DNA of 64,000 bases from Bacillus sp. FJAT-27916 (GTDB taxonomy: Bacteria; Bacillota; Bacilli; Bacillales; Pradoshiaceae), in NCBI RefSeq assembly GCF_001183965.1, contig NZ_LFZV01000001.1, positions 778,942 through 842,941 on the forward strand. Direction: 5' to 3'. The position numbers and the translations under genes were made by a program. How positions within the stretch are numbered: position 1 is the stretch's first letter; every line of letters starts with the position of its first letter. Of the stretch, positions 18,496 through 27,830 are shown piece by piece. The notes beneath the pieces are model-generated. The model did not search any database, was not told the DNA's origin, and was given only the letters and a program-made list of their open reading frames with translations.

Positions 18496-18996
18496 ATGGA
18501 AATTATTTTGTATTTGAGCGTAGCGCTCATCGCCATTGCTTTTATGGTATTGGTTATTTATCTCTCCAAGACCTTAAAAGCCCTGCAGACGACAATGGAG
18601 AGCGTCTCCGGGACATTGGAAGGTTTAGAAACGCAAATGCAGGGAATCACAACTGAAACAACCCTTTTACTTCACAAAACAAACGCGCTGGCTGAAGATC
18701 TTCAAGTGAAATCTGAAAGCCTGAATACGGTGGTTGATGCAGTCAAAGGTGTCGGCGGTTCCATTCAAAAGGTTAATGAAACGATTGACCAAGTAACAGA
18801 CCGTGTACAAATCGCAGCAAATGAACATAACCCGAAGATTGCCCAAGCTGTTCAATGGGGTAATGTGTGTATTGAGCTATTTAATAAATGGAAGGCTAAG
18901 AAAGCAGAGAGAGAAGCTGAACAGCAGCAGGAAATCCTTCAAGAATCCCTCCCAGTACCAGCAGCAGAAACCAGATATCAGCGTTCTCATTCATAA
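18496..18996 (+). CDS. ytxG: YtxG, DUF948 general stress protein
   Basis: A 166-residue protein with one N-terminal membrane helix (about residues 4-23) followed by a long amphipathic, probably coiled-coil region (residues 25-110, rich in T, L, V, E and K heptads) and a polar tail. DUF948 proteins resemble the tethering part of chemoreceptors, but no signalling domain is present. First gene of the SigB operon; ytxH follows 27 nt later. Confidence 0.88.
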   Translation: MEIILYLSVALIAIAFMVLVIYLSKTLKALQTTMESVSGTLEGLETQMQGITTETTLLLHKTNALAEDLQVKSESLNTVVDAVKGVGGSIQKVNETIDQVTDRVQIAANEHNPKIAQAVQWGNVCIELFNKWKAKKAEREAEQQQEILQESLPVPAAETRYQRSHS

Positions 18997-19023
18997 ATTA
19001 ATCATTGGAAGGAGAAATGAACA

Positions 19024-19644
19024 ATGGGTAAAAGTGATCTAGCAAACAAAACAAACAATACGAAAAGAGATGAAGGGATGTCTTCAAGCAATTTTGTCCT
19101 AGGAGCACTTGTGGGAGGAATAGTTGGCGCAGCAACAGCTTTATTCCTCGCTCCAAAGTCAGGAAAAGAACTGCGAGGAGATCTTTCTGAGCAAAGCAGC
19201 GCTTTAATGGAGAAAGGGAATGCCTTCAAGCAGACAGCAACTGAGAAGGGTTCTGCATGGAAGCAAACAGCTCAAGAAAAAGGAACTGAATGGATTTCTG
19301 TAGCTAAGGAGAAAAGCGCGCCGATAAAAGATGCCGTGAAAACGAAGCTTAGTAAGAAAAATGAGGATATGACATCTGAAGAAACATCCAATATGGATAT
19401 GACAACACCAGGCATGCAAACAAATATTGCAGTTGATTCACCTGACGATGTTTACGAGGGTGCTGAAGCCATCAGTGATAAAGACCGTGCAGAAGAGGAA
19501 ACCTATGCGTCTAACGAAACAGGATTTTCTTCCACAGCAAGCGGAAATGCCTCATCAGGAACGACTGCTGCCGCTTCCAGCACGATTAAATCCGTAAAGG
19601 TAGAAACGAATACATCCAAAGACAAGGATACGGACAAGAAATAA
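19024..19644 (+). CDS. ytxH: YtxH, GvpP-like general stress protein
   Basis: A 206-residue protein of the YtxH family. A glycine-rich membrane segment is at about residues 24-42 ([20 protein letters not shown]), directly followed by the family motif APKSGKELR. Then comes a helical region with repeated KG-W/F-KQTA units. The last 90 residues are S/T/A-rich, acidic and probably disordered. Its function in stress is unknown. Good ribosome site GGAG. Confidence 0.88.
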   Translation: MGKSDLANKTNNTKRDEGMSSSNFVLGALVGGIVGAATALFLAPKSGKELRGDLSEQSSALMEKGNAFKQTATEKGSAWKQTAQEKGTEWISVAKEKSAPIKDAVKTKLSKKNEDMTSEETSNMDMTTPGMQTNIAVDSPDDVYEGAEAISDKDRAEEETYASNETGFSSTASGNASSGTTAAASSTIKSVKVETNTSKDKDTDKK

Positions 19645-19696
19645 ACCTTATTAACGATAATCTATCATACATGAAAGATGCGGAAGGGGATAAGGG

Positions 19697-20026
19697 ATGA
19701 ACAAAGTATCCAATGAGAATGAATTTGCTCCATTTTTAGAGCGTGATTTATTCCTATTCATAAAGCACAGCCTCACATGTCCAATCAGTTTGGCTGCCTT
19801 TGGTGAATATACGAAATTTACGGAAGTACATCAAGATATTCCTACAGCCTATTTGGCTGTACAGGAAGCAAGGCCACTCTCCAATCATGTAGCTGAAATA
19901 ACAGGCATTAAGCATGAATCACCGCAAGCTATCCTTTTCCACAATGGCAAGCCTGTATGGGATGCCTCTCATCAACAGATAACGGCAGAGAAGTTGGAAA
20001 AGGCTGTGTTGGAATACTCTAAATAA
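19697..20026 (+). CDS. ytxJ: YtxJ, bacillithiol-system thioredoxin-like protein
   Basis: A 109-residue thioredoxin-fold protein with a single active-site cysteine in TCPIS (about residues 31-35), the monothiol type proposed for bacillithiol redox exchange (bacilliredoxin-like). It ends with the family features HESPQAILFHNGKPVWDASH. Third gene of the ytxGHJ stress operon. Confidence 0.87.
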   Translation: MNKVSNENEFAPFLERDLFLFIKHSLTCPISLAAFGEYTKFTEVHQDIPTAYLAVQEARPLSNHVAEITGIKHESPQAILFHNGKPVWDASHQQITAEKLEKAVLEYSK

Positions 20027-20032
20027 ATGAAT

Positions 20033-20064
20033 GCCGGTATGGGGATATCCATACCGGCTTTTAC
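20033..20064 (+). terminator. Terminator of ytxGHJ
   Basis: Stem GCCGGTATGG/CCATACCGGC followed by TTTTA. Confidence 0.85.
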
Positions 20065-20255
20065 TATCTATTCATTTCAATACTTTAACGCTTAAAAGCG
20101 GTGTAGATTTTTTTCGTGACAATCACGGCTTAATCCGTTATAATAAGTTAAATTATACTGAATAATAGAACATTTTGGCATTAACTCTACTTTTTTCTTA
20201 CCGATGATTCCGGTCATTGTTAAGCCGCTTTGCAAAACAGAAAGGATGATTGTAC

Positions 20256-21341
20256 TTGAGTAATAAAGAGATGGATCAATTAAGAGAACAACTGGACAGC
20301 TTAAATCTGCAATTATTGAATCTCATTAATGAGCGGGGAAGAATCGTACAAAAAATCGGGGAAGTAAAAGGCAAGCAAAGCCAGCACCGATATGATCCTG
20401 TCAGGGAAAGAGAAATGCTCAATACACTCATCGAAAACAATGATGGACCATTTGAACGGTCTACGATTGAGCACATCTTCAAGGAAATCTTCAAGGCTAG
20501 CTTAGAGCTTCAGGAGGATGACCATCGTAAAGCCTTGTTGGTTTCGCGCAAGAAAAAGCCGGAGGATACGGTTATTACCTTGAAAGGCCATCAGGTCGGC
20601 AATGGTGAAGCTTCCTTTGTATTCGGACCATGCGCAGTTGAATCATACGAACAGGTGGCTACGGTGGCTAAGGCCATTAAAGATAAAGGGTTCAAGCTAA
20701 TGAGAGGCGGTGCTTATAAACCGCGTACATCTCCTTATGATTTCCAAGGGCTTGGAGTGGAAGGGCTGAAGATTCTCAAAAAAGTGGCAGATGAGTATGA
20801 TTTGGCTGTCATTAGTGAAATCGTCAATCCAGCTGATATTGAGGTTGCGGTCAATTATATTGATGTCATCCAAATTGGCGCACGTAATATGCAGAACTTC
20901 GAATTGCTGAAGGCAGCGGGAGCCGTTGATAAGCCTGTCCTGTTGAAGAGGGGGCTTGCAGCAACCATTGAGGAATTCATAAATGCAGCTGAGTATATCA
21001 TGTCTCAAGGGAACGGTAATATTATTCTTTGTGAACGCGGTATCCGCACCTATGAGAAAGCGACACGCAACACGCTTGATATATCCGCTGTTCCGATTTT
21101 GAAAAAGGAAACGCATTTACCGGTTATGGTCGATGTTACGCATTCAACTGGAAGAAGAGATTTATTAATTCCAACAGCCAAAGCTGCTCTAGCCATTGGA
21201 GCAGACGGTGTCATGGCAGAGGTTCATCCAGATCCAGCCGTTGCCTTATCAGATTCGGCTCAGCAAATGGACTTAAAACAATTTGATGAATTCGTAAAAG
21301 CGGTTCAGCCATTTAGTCAGCATTCTGGTATTAGAATATAA
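20256..21341 (+). CDS. aroA: Bifunctional chorismate mutase / DAHP synthase
   Basis: A 361-residue fusion. Residues 1-90 form an AroQ-type chorismate mutase ([20 protein letters not shown], with R, K and E catalytic positions). Residues about 100-361 form a class I-beta DAHP synthase ([47 protein letters not shown]). It makes the first aromatic-pathway intermediate; the mutase part acts as the feedback domain for chorismate and prephenate in B. subtilis. TTG 20256 has AAAGGATG 7 nt upstream; TTG 20250 is only 1 nt from it and is unlikely. The B. subtilis gene is named aroA and should not be confused with EPSP synthase. Confidence 0.94.
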   Translation: MSNKEMDQLREQLDSLNLQLLNLINERGRIVQKIGEVKGKQSQHRYDPVREREMLNTLIENNDGPFERSTIEHIFKEIFKASLELQEDDHRKALLVSRKKKPEDTVITLKGHQVGNGEASFVFGPCAVESYEQVATVAKAIKDKGFKLMRGGAYKPRTSPYDFQGLGVEGLKILKKVADEYDLAVISEIVNPADIEVAVNYIDVIQIGARNMQNFELLKAAGAVDKPVLLKRGLAATIEEFINAAEYIMSQGNGNIILCERGIRTYEKATRNTLDISAVPILKKETHLPVMVDVTHSTGRRDLLIPTAKAALAIGADGVMAEVHPDPAVALSDSAQQMDLKQFDEFVKAVQPFSQHSGIRI

Positions 21342-21347
21342 TATTGA

Positions 21348-21384
21348 AGAAAGAACTGCCGGTAGAAGGCAGTTCTTTTTTTCC
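21348..21384 (+). terminator. Terminator of aroA
   Basis: AAGAACTGCC/GGCAGTTCTT stem with a T-run. Confidence 0.9.
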
Positions 21385-21568
21385 TGAATGATATTATTCT
21401 CTTTTCATTGGGGGAAGCTAAGTATACAATAATTTTATCGTGGGTAATTATGTTTATTTGCAGGAAACGGCGTGTTAGAGTATCATAAGAATAATAATAT
21501 ACTATTGGTTACTTTTTTCTCTAATACTATTGTAGAAAGTTAATTGATGAATTGGGCGGTGTATAAAA

Positions 21569-22570
21569 ATGAATATTACCATCTATGACGTTGCCCGTGA
21601 AGCGAATGTTTCCATGGCAACGGTCTCGCGTGTTGTCAACGGGAATCCAAATGTGAAACCAGCAACACGTAAGAAAGTAAATGAAGTTATTGAAAGGCTA
21701 GGCTATCGTCCGAATGCGGTTGCAAGAGGATTGGCGAGCAAGAAAACAACAACAGTTGGGGTCATCATCCCGGATATTTCAAGCATCTTCTATGCGGAAT
21801 TGGCAAGAGGGATTGAGGATATTGCGACTATGTATAAATATAATATTATCCTTAGCAACTCTGACTCCAATCAAGAAAAAGAGCTGCATTTAATCCAAAC
21901 GATGCTGGGCAAACAAGTGGACGGAGTTGTCTTCATGAGCTCAAACATTACAGACGAGCATATTGAAGAGTTGAAAAAATCTCCTGTTCCAGTCGTTTTA
22001 GCCGGAACTGTTGAGGATACGGAGCAAATACCATCCGTTAATATCGATTATAAACAGGCGGTCATGGATGCGGTTGCATTCTTTAAAGAGAATGGACATG
22101 AGCGCATTGCCGTGGTGACTGGTCCTGTAACGGATGCGATTACAAGCAAGAAAATCGTTCCTGGATATCATGAAGCCTTAGATAAGGCAGGTCTATCATT
22201 CCGTGAAGATTACGTGGTTGAAACGGATTCTACTTATGACAGCGGAATTGAAGCCTTAAACCAGCTGGCTGAACTGAACGAACGACCAACAGCTATTTAT
22301 GTGTGCTCTGATGAAGCGGCGCTTGGAATCATTCACGCTGCCTATGACAGGGGCATAAAGATTCCTGAGGAGCTTGAAGTAATCAGCTCGGATAATACAC
22401 GCTTGTCATTAATGGTACGTCCTCGTCTATCGACAGTTGTACAGCCATTGTATGATATTGGCGCAGTATCCATGCGTCTATTGACAAAGTTGATGAATAA
22501 AGAGGAAGTGGAAGAGTCCTCCGTCATTCTTCCGCATCGCTTGGAGCTTAGAGACTCCACAAAGAACTAA
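21569..22570 (+). CDS. ccpA: Catabolite control protein A
   Basis: A 333-residue LacI/GalR regulator. The N-terminal HTH reads [22 protein letters not shown], followed by the hinge [12 protein letters not shown], a periplasmic-binding-protein-like core and a C-terminal [15 protein letters not shown]. It is near-identical in style to B. subtilis CcpA, which with HPr(Ser-P) binds cre sites for carbon catabolite control. Candidate cre sites occur in this window at the acuA-acsA region and ackA. It is monocistronic with a terminator; the motPS genes that follow ccpA in B. subtilis are absent. Confidence 0.95.
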   Translation: MNITIYDVAREANVSMATVSRVVNGNPNVKPATRKKVNEVIERLGYRPNAVARGLASKKTTTVGVIIPDISSIFYAELARGIEDIATMYKYNIILSNSDSNQEKELHLIQTMLGKQVDGVVFMSSNITDEHIEELKKSPVPVVLAGTVEDTEQIPSVNIDYKQAVMDAVAFFKENGHERIAVVTGPVTDAITSKKIVPGYHEALDKAGLSFREDYVVETDSTYDSGIEALNQLAELNERPTAIYVCSDEAALGIIHAAYDRGIKIPEELEVISSDNTRLSLMVRPRLSTVVQPLYDIGAVSMRLLTKLMNKEEVEESSVILPHRLELRDSTKN

Positions 22571-22572
22571 AA

Positions 22573-22622
22573 AAGAGCTGAACCTTGTTTATGACAATAA
22601 ACATTTGGTTCAGCTTTTTTGT
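22573..22622 (+). terminator. Terminator of ccpA
   Basis: AGCTGAACC/GGTTCAGCT stem with an inner TTGTTTATG/CAATAAAC pairing and TTTTTTG tail. Confidence 0.88.
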
Positions 22623-22662
22623 TTTCTATGATGTGGCATCCTTATGATTCATTCCTATCTTA

Positions 22663-23826
22663 TTATTCTTGGGTGGTGGTTCTTTGGATGGGGTAGAGCG
22701 CTTGCTCCAATGTTTTTCTGTTTTTCTCTGTGATTTCGGCCTTTCTTGGAATAGGCTTGTACAAATCCGGCGGGTCCTCCCATGTCAGTGGCAAGGTCAC
22801 TGGTGACAGGGGTGACCATTTATCCAGCCATTCCTGCGGGAGTCTGCCGGAGGGAGGAGGGAAATCTGCCATCTCTAACCAGATTCTTGACCATGCCCGC
22901 GGGACGACACGCCAAATATCATATCCGCCTCCGCCGACAGCAATCCAGCGGCCGTCACAGTATTCATGTGCCAGCTGATGAGCAAGCCGTGGGATATGCT
23001 CATAAATCCGGATGGTAGCTGATAAATGGGTTAACGGATCATAATAATGGGCATCCGCTCCATTCTGCGTAAGAATGATATCCGGCTTAAAATATTCGAT
23101 TACTTTCCGTAAGGCAAGCTCGTAGCTTTCAAGAAAGGACTCATCCTCTGTAAATGCATCGAGCGGGACATTAAAGGAGAAGCCATAACCTTTCCCATTT
23201 CCGCGTTCATTGATATTGCCTGTTCCAGGGAAGAGATACCGCCCTGTCTCATGAATAGAGAGAGTGCAGACATCCGGGTCATCGTAGAATGTCCATTGTA
23301 CACCGTCTCCATGGTGGGCATCTGTATCAACGTAAAGCACACGTGCATGATATTTCTCCTTCATATACTTGATGGCAACCGAGCTGTCATTATAGATGCA
23401 AAAGCCCGAGGCTTTTCCCCTGAATCCGTGATGCAGGCCTCCCCCAAGATTGACAGCATGCCGAGAGCGTCCTTGCAGGACTTCATCCACAGCAGCGAGC
23501 GTCCCTCCGACGAGCAGGGCGCTTGCTTCGTGCATATTAGGGAAAATGGGCGTATCCTCTGTTCCGATTCCATAATTGAGGCCTGTATCTGGGTCAAGCT
23601 TCCCTTCTCCAGCCTGCTTGATTGCTTGGATATAATCCTCATCATGGACAAGCATTAGCTCTTCGTCTGTGGCCATTCTAGGCTTGATGCAGTTCTCGAG
23701 TTTGAGTGCCCCAATCTGTTCGAGCAAATCAACAGTCAGCTGTAATCTTCGTTGATTAAATGGATGTGTATCATTGAATTTATAGCCTTGCATTTCTGGT
23801 GAGTAAACAAAGGAAGCCTCTTTCAT
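22663..23826 (-). CDS. acuC: Acetoin utilization protein / class I histone-deacetylase-like deacetylase AcuC
   Basis: A 387-residue HDAC-family zinc hydrolase. It has NLGGGLHHG (catalytic His pair), YVDTDAHHGDGVQ (zinc Asp and His), a catalytic-loop Asp in ILTQNGADAHYYDPL, and VGGGGYDI. In B. subtilis AcuC deacetylates acetyl-CoA synthetase, reversing AcuA. The start is ATG 23826, overlapping the acuB stop as ATGA; a nine-codon extension is not needed. Last gene of the acuABC operon, convergent with ccpA. Confidence 0.93.
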   Translation of the reverse strand: MKEASFVYSPEMQGYKFNDTHPFNQRRLQLTVDLLEQIGALKLENCIKPRMATDEELMLVHDEDYIQAIKQAGEGKLDPDTGLNYGIGTEDTPIFPNMHEASALLVGGTLAAVDEVLQGRSRHAVNLGGGLHHGFRGKASGFCIYNDSSVAIKYMKEKYHARVLYVDTDAHHGDGVQWTFYDDPDVCTLSIHETGRYLFPGTGNINERGNGKGYGFSFNVPLDAFTEDESFLESYELALRKVIEYFKPDIILTQNGADAHYYDPLTHLSATIRIYEHIPRLAHQLAHEYCDGRWIAVGGGGYDIWRVVPRAWSRIWLEMADFPPPSGRLPQEWLDKWSPLSPVTLPLTWEDPPDLYKPIPRKAEITEKNRKTLEQALYPIQRTTTQE

Positions 23827-24470
23827 GACTCCATCTCCGGCCCGGCAGGCCAAATGACCTCAAAACCTTCCTCGGAGAAGCTGTTAATGATTTTGGCGGG
23901 ATTCATTGTCTGAACTCTTAAGACGAGAACCTTGCTTGCCGGTTCATCTTTATACGGATAAATGAAAATGCTGTTTACATTCGCATTATGCTTCTTAATG
24001 ATGGCCGCTATTTGGCTCAATGTCCCCGGTCTGTTTTTTACCTTGACTTCAATTTGGGAGCCTGGCTGATTTGCACCGGTTAACTCCACATATGTATGAA
24101 GAAGGTCTGTTTCTGTCACGATACCAATCAATTTATTGTCGCTGACAACAGGCATACAGGAGATCCTTTGATCGTAAAAGGTATAGGCAATTTCCTCGAC
24201 GAAATCGAGCGGGTGGGCGGTGAGGACATCTTTGACCATAATATCACTGACTGGTCTCAATAAATCTTCCTTGTATTCATCTATGCGGAAGATAGAGGGA
24301 GTGGCCGAACGAATATCGACATCACATAAAAGGCCGACAAGATTCTGATGATCATCAATAATCGGAATATGCCGGATTTTCTTCTCTTTAACGGTCTCAA
24401 TGGCTTGTTCGATGGTGGCGTCTTGCGTGAGCGTAATAACATCTTTAATCATGATATCTTCAATAATCAC
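23823..24470 (-). CDS. acuB: AcuB, CBS-pair plus ACT domain protein
   Basis: A 215-residue protein with two CBS motifs (about residues 1-135: IMIKDVITLTQDATIEQAIE, then DIMVKDVLTAHPLD) and a C-terminal ACT domain (QIEVKVKNRPGTLSQIAAII, residues about 140-212). CBS pairs bind adenine nucleotides and ACT domains bind small ligands, so it may sense energy or metabolite state for the AcsA modification circuit; the ligand is unknown. It starts at GTG 24470 with GAGGAGG upstream. Confidence 0.92.
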   Translation of the reverse strand: MIIEDIMIKDVITLTQDATIEQAIETVKEKKIRHIPIIDDHQNLVGLLCDVDIRSATPSIFRIDEYKEDLLRPVSDIMVKDVLTAHPLDFVEEIAYTFYDQRISCMPVVSDNKLIGIVTETDLLHTYVELTGANQPGSQIEVKVKNRPGTLSQIAAIIKKHNANVNSIFIYPYKDEPASKVLVLRVQTMNPAKIINSFSEEGFEVIWPAGPEMES

Positions 24471-24500
24471 AGAGCGTGCCTCCTCATTAAAGGTGATGTC

Positions 24501-25133
24501 TTAATACATATACCGGTTCATAAACCTTAATTGATCAAACCTTTGGATGCTTTCGTTACTGACATTCTTTCCTATTCGGGCCATTAAGCAGTTTGCCGGA
24601 TGGGAGCAGATCTCCGGGTCATCTGTTGCATACCACTCAAGACCTCCCGCACTCATCATACGCTCCATCATTTTGCGGTAATCCCAAACATTCAAGCCGC
24701 TTCCTTTTAAATCCCAATGCCAATAATATTCGGTAGTAATAATAATATAATTCTCCATATAATCATCCAGCATAGCGACCTGAAGCAAGTTCTTCCCGAC
24801 AGAGGCGCCCCGATATTCCCGGATTACTTCAATCGCACCCAGCTCGAGTAAATCCTCCATCTTTCCCTCAGACCATCTTTCAAGCGGGTCTGGATAAAGA
24901 TAAGTTACATAGCCGACAATGGTGTCTTCATCTCTTGCTATAATAATCCTGCCCTCAGGCAGGTCGCTGATTTGGATTAAGGCTTTATGCTGTTTTTCTG
25001 GTATTCGAAATGCGACAAGGCCTTCATGAAATTTGAGTTCCTTCAGGGTATCACCTGTCACTGGGCCTTCAATGATGAGCGGCCCGCGGGGAGTATCCAA
25101 GGTTCTCTTGTAATACGTTTTTTTATGTTCCAT
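24501..25133 (-). CDS. acuA: Protein acetyltransferase AcuA
   Basis: A 210-residue GNAT acetyltransferase. In B. subtilis it acetylates and inactivates acetyl-CoA synthetase AcsA on its C-terminal lysine. The acetyl-CoA site is visible as LGAIEVIREYRGASVGKNLL (about residues 97-116). The start is ATG 25133 with an AGGTGG ribosome site. First gene of acuABC, divergent from its target acsA. Confidence 0.92.
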   Translation of the reverse strand: MEHKKTYYKRTLDTPRGPLIIEGPVTGDTLKELKFHEGLVAFRIPEKQHKALIQISDLPEGRIIIARDEDTIVGYVTYLYPDPLERWSEGKMEDLLELGAIEVIREYRGASVGKNLLQVAMLDDYMENYIIITTEYYWHWDLKGSGLNVWDYRKMMERMMSAGGLEWYATDDPEICSHPANCLMARIGKNVSNESIQRFDQLRFMNRYMY

Positions 25134-25249
25134 TCATACACCACCTAGGTCACTTAATAACGTTATTATACAGTACTTTATCGATTGCTTTTGGGCATGG
25201 ATTTGAACTTTTTACGTCAGCAGAGCATTTATGAGAGGACCTAGGTGAT

Positions 25250-25263
25250 ATAAAGCGCTTACA
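25250..25263. promoter_or_regulatory. Candidate cre site between acuA and acsA
   Basis: ATAAAGCGCTTACA matches TGWAANCGNTNWCA at 12 of 14 positions and has the palindromic AAGCGCTT core. It lies between the divergent acu and acsA promoters, both CcpA-controlled in B. subtilis. Confidence 0.6.
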
Positions 25264-25351
25264 TAAATTTTCTAGACTGGTAATCAATCATTCAGCATGG
25301 CACTACTCAAAATTGTAACATATTTCCTTAAGTTATCAAATTTTTAAAAAA

Positions 25352-25380
25352 TTGAGATAAATTGGGTTTTATACTATACT
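25352..25380 (+). promoter_or_regulatory. SigA promoter of acsA
   Basis: TTGAGA (25352-25357), 17 bp, TATACT (25375-25380), 37 bp before the acsA ATG. Confidence 0.7.
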
Positions 25381-25417
25381 AGGAATATCTTTACACTAAA
25401 CGAGGGGGTAATGGTCA

Positions 25418-27136
25418 ATGAAACTGGAAGCGCTTTCTGTCGAAAAGGGTCAATATAATTTAGCTGATTATGAGGAAACCTATCATCATTTTGACTGGAA
25501 GGAAGTCGAAAAGGAATTTTCCTGGCATGAAACTGGAAAGCTCAATGTCGCTTATGAAACAATTGATCGGCATGTTGAGACATTCCGGCGCAACAAGGTG
25601 GCACTCTATTATAAGGACCCTAACCGTTTTGAAAAGTATACGTTCAGTGAAATGAAGGATTTATCGAATCAGGCTGCAAATGTATTGAAAGAATATGGAC
25701 ATGTATCAAAGGGAGACAGGGTATTTATCTTCATGCCTCGAACACCTGAATTATATTTTGCAGCGCTTGGAGCGATTAAGCTTGGCGCCATCATTGGTCC
25801 TCTTTTCGAGGCATTCATGGAGGGTGCTGTGAAGGACCGGCTTGCCGACAGCGAGGCAAGCGTTATTGTGACGACACCTGAGCTTGCAGGGAGAATTCCC
25901 GCAGATGACCTGCCGCATCTAAAGCATATATTCATCGTGGGCGAGAATGTCGAGGAGAAGGGGAAATACATTGATTTCCTTAGTAAGTTCAAGGGAGCTT
26001 CAAAGGAGCTTGAGATTGAATGGGTAGACAGAGAGGATGGATTGATTCTTCATTACACATCCGGATCTACCGGCAAGCCGAAAGGGGTCCTTCATGCGCA
26101 TAATGCGATGATCCAGCATTTACAGACAGGAAAATGGGTGCTTGATTTAAAAGAAGAGGATGTCTATTGGTGTACCGCTGACCCGGGCTGGGTAACAGGT
26201 ACAGCTTATGGAATATTTGCACCTTGGCTCAATGGGGCTTCATCCGTTGTCACCGGCGGCAGATTCTCGCCGGAAGCATGGTATGAAACAATTGAAGAGT
26301 TCCATGTCAGTGTTTGGTACAGCGCACCGACTGCTTTTCGTATGCTGATGGGGGCAGGGGATGAGATTGTCAAGAAATATAACCTCTCGAGCCTGCGCCA
26401 TGTATTAAGTGTCGGGGAGCCGCTTAATCCAGAGGTCATTAAGTGGGGACAGAAGGTATTTAATAAACGGATTCATGACACATGGTGGATGACTGAGACA
26501 GGTGCCCAGCTTATTTGTAATTATCCATGCATGGAAATTAAGCCTGGATCTATGGGGAAACCAATTCCGGGTGTTGTTGCTGCCATCGTGGATGACCAAG
26601 GCAATGAGCTTCCGCCGTACCGCATGGGCAATCTCGCCATCAAAAAAGGCTGGCCGTCTATGATGCGCCAAATCTGGAATAACCAGCAGAAGTATGAATC
26701 CTATTTCATGCCTTCAGGCTGGTACGTATCAGGTGATTCAGCATACATGGATGAAGACGGATATTTCTGGTTCCAAGGAAGAATCGATGATGTAATCATG
26801 ACATCAGGAGAACGCGTTGGGCCATTTGAAGTGGAATCTAAGCTAGTGGAGCATCCAGCTGTTGCTGAGGCAGGTGTAATCGGCAAGCCTGATCCGGTCC
26901 GAGGAGAAATCATCAAGGCATTCATTGCCTTGAGGTCAGGCTATGAGCCGTCTGATGAACTGATTGAAGAGATTCGTCAGTTTGTGAAGAAGGGATTGGC
27001 GGCACATGCGGCTCCGCGTGAGATTGAGTTTAAAGAGAAGCTTCCGAAGACAAGAAGCGGTAAGATTATGCGACGAGTCTTAAAAGCATGGGAGCTGGAA
27101 TTGCCAACAGGTGATTTATCGACCATGGAGGATTAA
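25418..27136 (+). CDS. acsA: Acetyl-CoA synthetase
   Basis: A 572-residue AMP-forming acetate:CoA ligase. It has the A3 motif YTSGSTGKPKGV (about residue 210), the A5 motif DTWWMTETGA, GDSAYMDEDGYFWFQGRIDDVI (hinge) and C-terminal LPKTRSGKIMRR. In that last motif the lysine of SGK is the expected AcuA acetylation site. It activates acetate for growth when sugars are gone. Strong ribosome site GAGGGGG. A second cre-like site sits in codons 3-7. It is divergent from acuABC, as in B. subtilis. Confidence 0.95.
   Translation: MKLEALSVEKGQYNLADYEETYHHFDWKEVEKEFSWHETGKLNVAYETIDRHVETFRRNKVALYYKDPNRFEKYTFSEMKDLSNQAANVLKEYGHVSKGDRVFIFMPRTPELYFAALGAIKLGAIIGPLFEAFMEGAVKDRLADSEASVIVTTPELAGRIPADDLPHLKHIFIVGENVEEKGKYIDFLSKFKGASKELEIEWVDREDGLILHYTSGSTGKPKGVLHAHNAMIQHLQTGKWVLDLKEEDVYWCTADPGWVTGTAYGIFAPWLNGASSVVTGGRFSPEAWYETIEEFHVSVWYSAPTAFRMLMGAGDEIVKKYNLSSLRHVLSVGEPLNPEVIKWGQKVFNKRIHDTWWMTETGAQLICNYPCMEIKPGSMGKPIPGVVAAIVDDQGNELPPYRMGNLAIKKGWPSMMRQIWNNQQKYESYFMPSGWYVSGDSAYMDEDGYFWFQGRIDDVIMTSGERVGPFEVESKLVEHPAVAEAGVIGKPDPVRGEIIKAFIALRSGYEPSDELIEEIRQFVKKGLAAHAAPREIEFKEKLPKTRSGKIMRRVLKAWELELPTGDLSTMED
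25425..25438. promoter_or_regulatory. Candidate cre site inside the acsA start
   Basis: TGGAAGCGCTTTCT matches the cre consensus at 12 of 14. It starts about 45 bp after the -10 box, a roadblock-type position. Confidence 0.5.
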
Positions 27137-27137
27137 A

Positions 27138-27185
27138 AGAAAAACAAACCAGCCTGTCATGCTGACAGGCTGGTTTGTTTTTCAT
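27138..27185. terminator. Bidirectional terminator between acsA and the PepSY gene
   Basis: Perfect 18-bp stem beginning AAACAAACCAGCCTGTCA with a TGC loop, T-tails on both strands. Confidence 0.92.
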
Positions 27186-27193
27186 CCCAATAT

Positions 27194-27541
27194 TCAATCA
27201 TCTATTTCAATCGTTCCAGTACGGGCACTGATGGTGACCTCTTGAAGAAGGTTATCCGCCGTTTTTACCTCAACTTCATATTCATATTCGGATTTAGCTG
27301 GGTTATCCTCCATTTCAATATGCTTCTTGACTGTAAGGACTTCACCATCCACATAAGAAAGGGCAATCTCCTTTGCTTGGCTTTCTGTGTAATGATTATT
27401 TTGCTTCGCATAATAATAGCCTAATCCGGCATAACCCCCAATCAGAATAAGACCAAGCGCTGCGATGGAGCTTACTGTAAGGATAATGGCCTTTTTCTTG
27501 TTTTTCATTTTCTCCTGTATTGTTTTAATGGATTCCTTCAT
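27194..27541 (-). CDS. Membrane-anchored PepSY-domain protein (YkoI-like)
   Basis: A 115-residue protein with a lysine-rich N-terminus, one membrane helix (about residues 19-42, AIILTVSSIAALGLILIGGY) and an extracytoplasmic PepSY domain (ESQAKEIALSYVDGEVLTVK to ARTGTIEIDD). It is divergent from a two-component operon, the same arrangement as ykoI next to ykoGH in B. subtilis. It may be a target or surface modulator of that sensor. GGAGGT ribosome site, ATG 27541. Confidence 0.8.
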   Translation of the reverse strand: MKESIKTIQEKMKNKKKAIILTVSSIAALGLILIGGYAGLGYYYAKQNNHYTESQAKEIALSYVDGEVLTVKKHIEMEDNPAKSEYEYEVEVKTADNLLQEVTISARTGTIEIDD

Positions 27542-27698
27542 GGTATTCTACCTCCGTTTTTATTATTTACTCTTTATAAGAGCTTGTATGGTCATAGGAT
27601 TCCTTTCGCTTGGCATGGCCAGCATAAATGGAGGAAATCCTAAAGCTGAATAAATGATTTGTTTCTTTCTCTTTTCCTCCTCATCTTCATCATAAACA

Positions 27699-27720
27699 GG
27701 AAAGATTAAAGGAAGATTAA
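27699..27720. promoter_or_regulatory. Direct-repeat candidate binding site for the adjacent response regulator
   Basis: GGAAAGATTAA (27699-27709) and GGAAGATTAA (27711-27720) place AGATTAA at 11-bp spacing, the pattern usual for OmpR-family regulators. It lies between the divergent PepSY and regulator genes. Confidence 0.45.
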
Positions 27721-27830
27721 TATAGTGAAAAAATATAACGTGGATTCCGGTTCCGGATTTTTTGTTTTCATCTTCCCTTAATGCAGGAATGGTATGATGA
27801 AGATAAGGATATTAGTAAGGGGGTCTTTAC

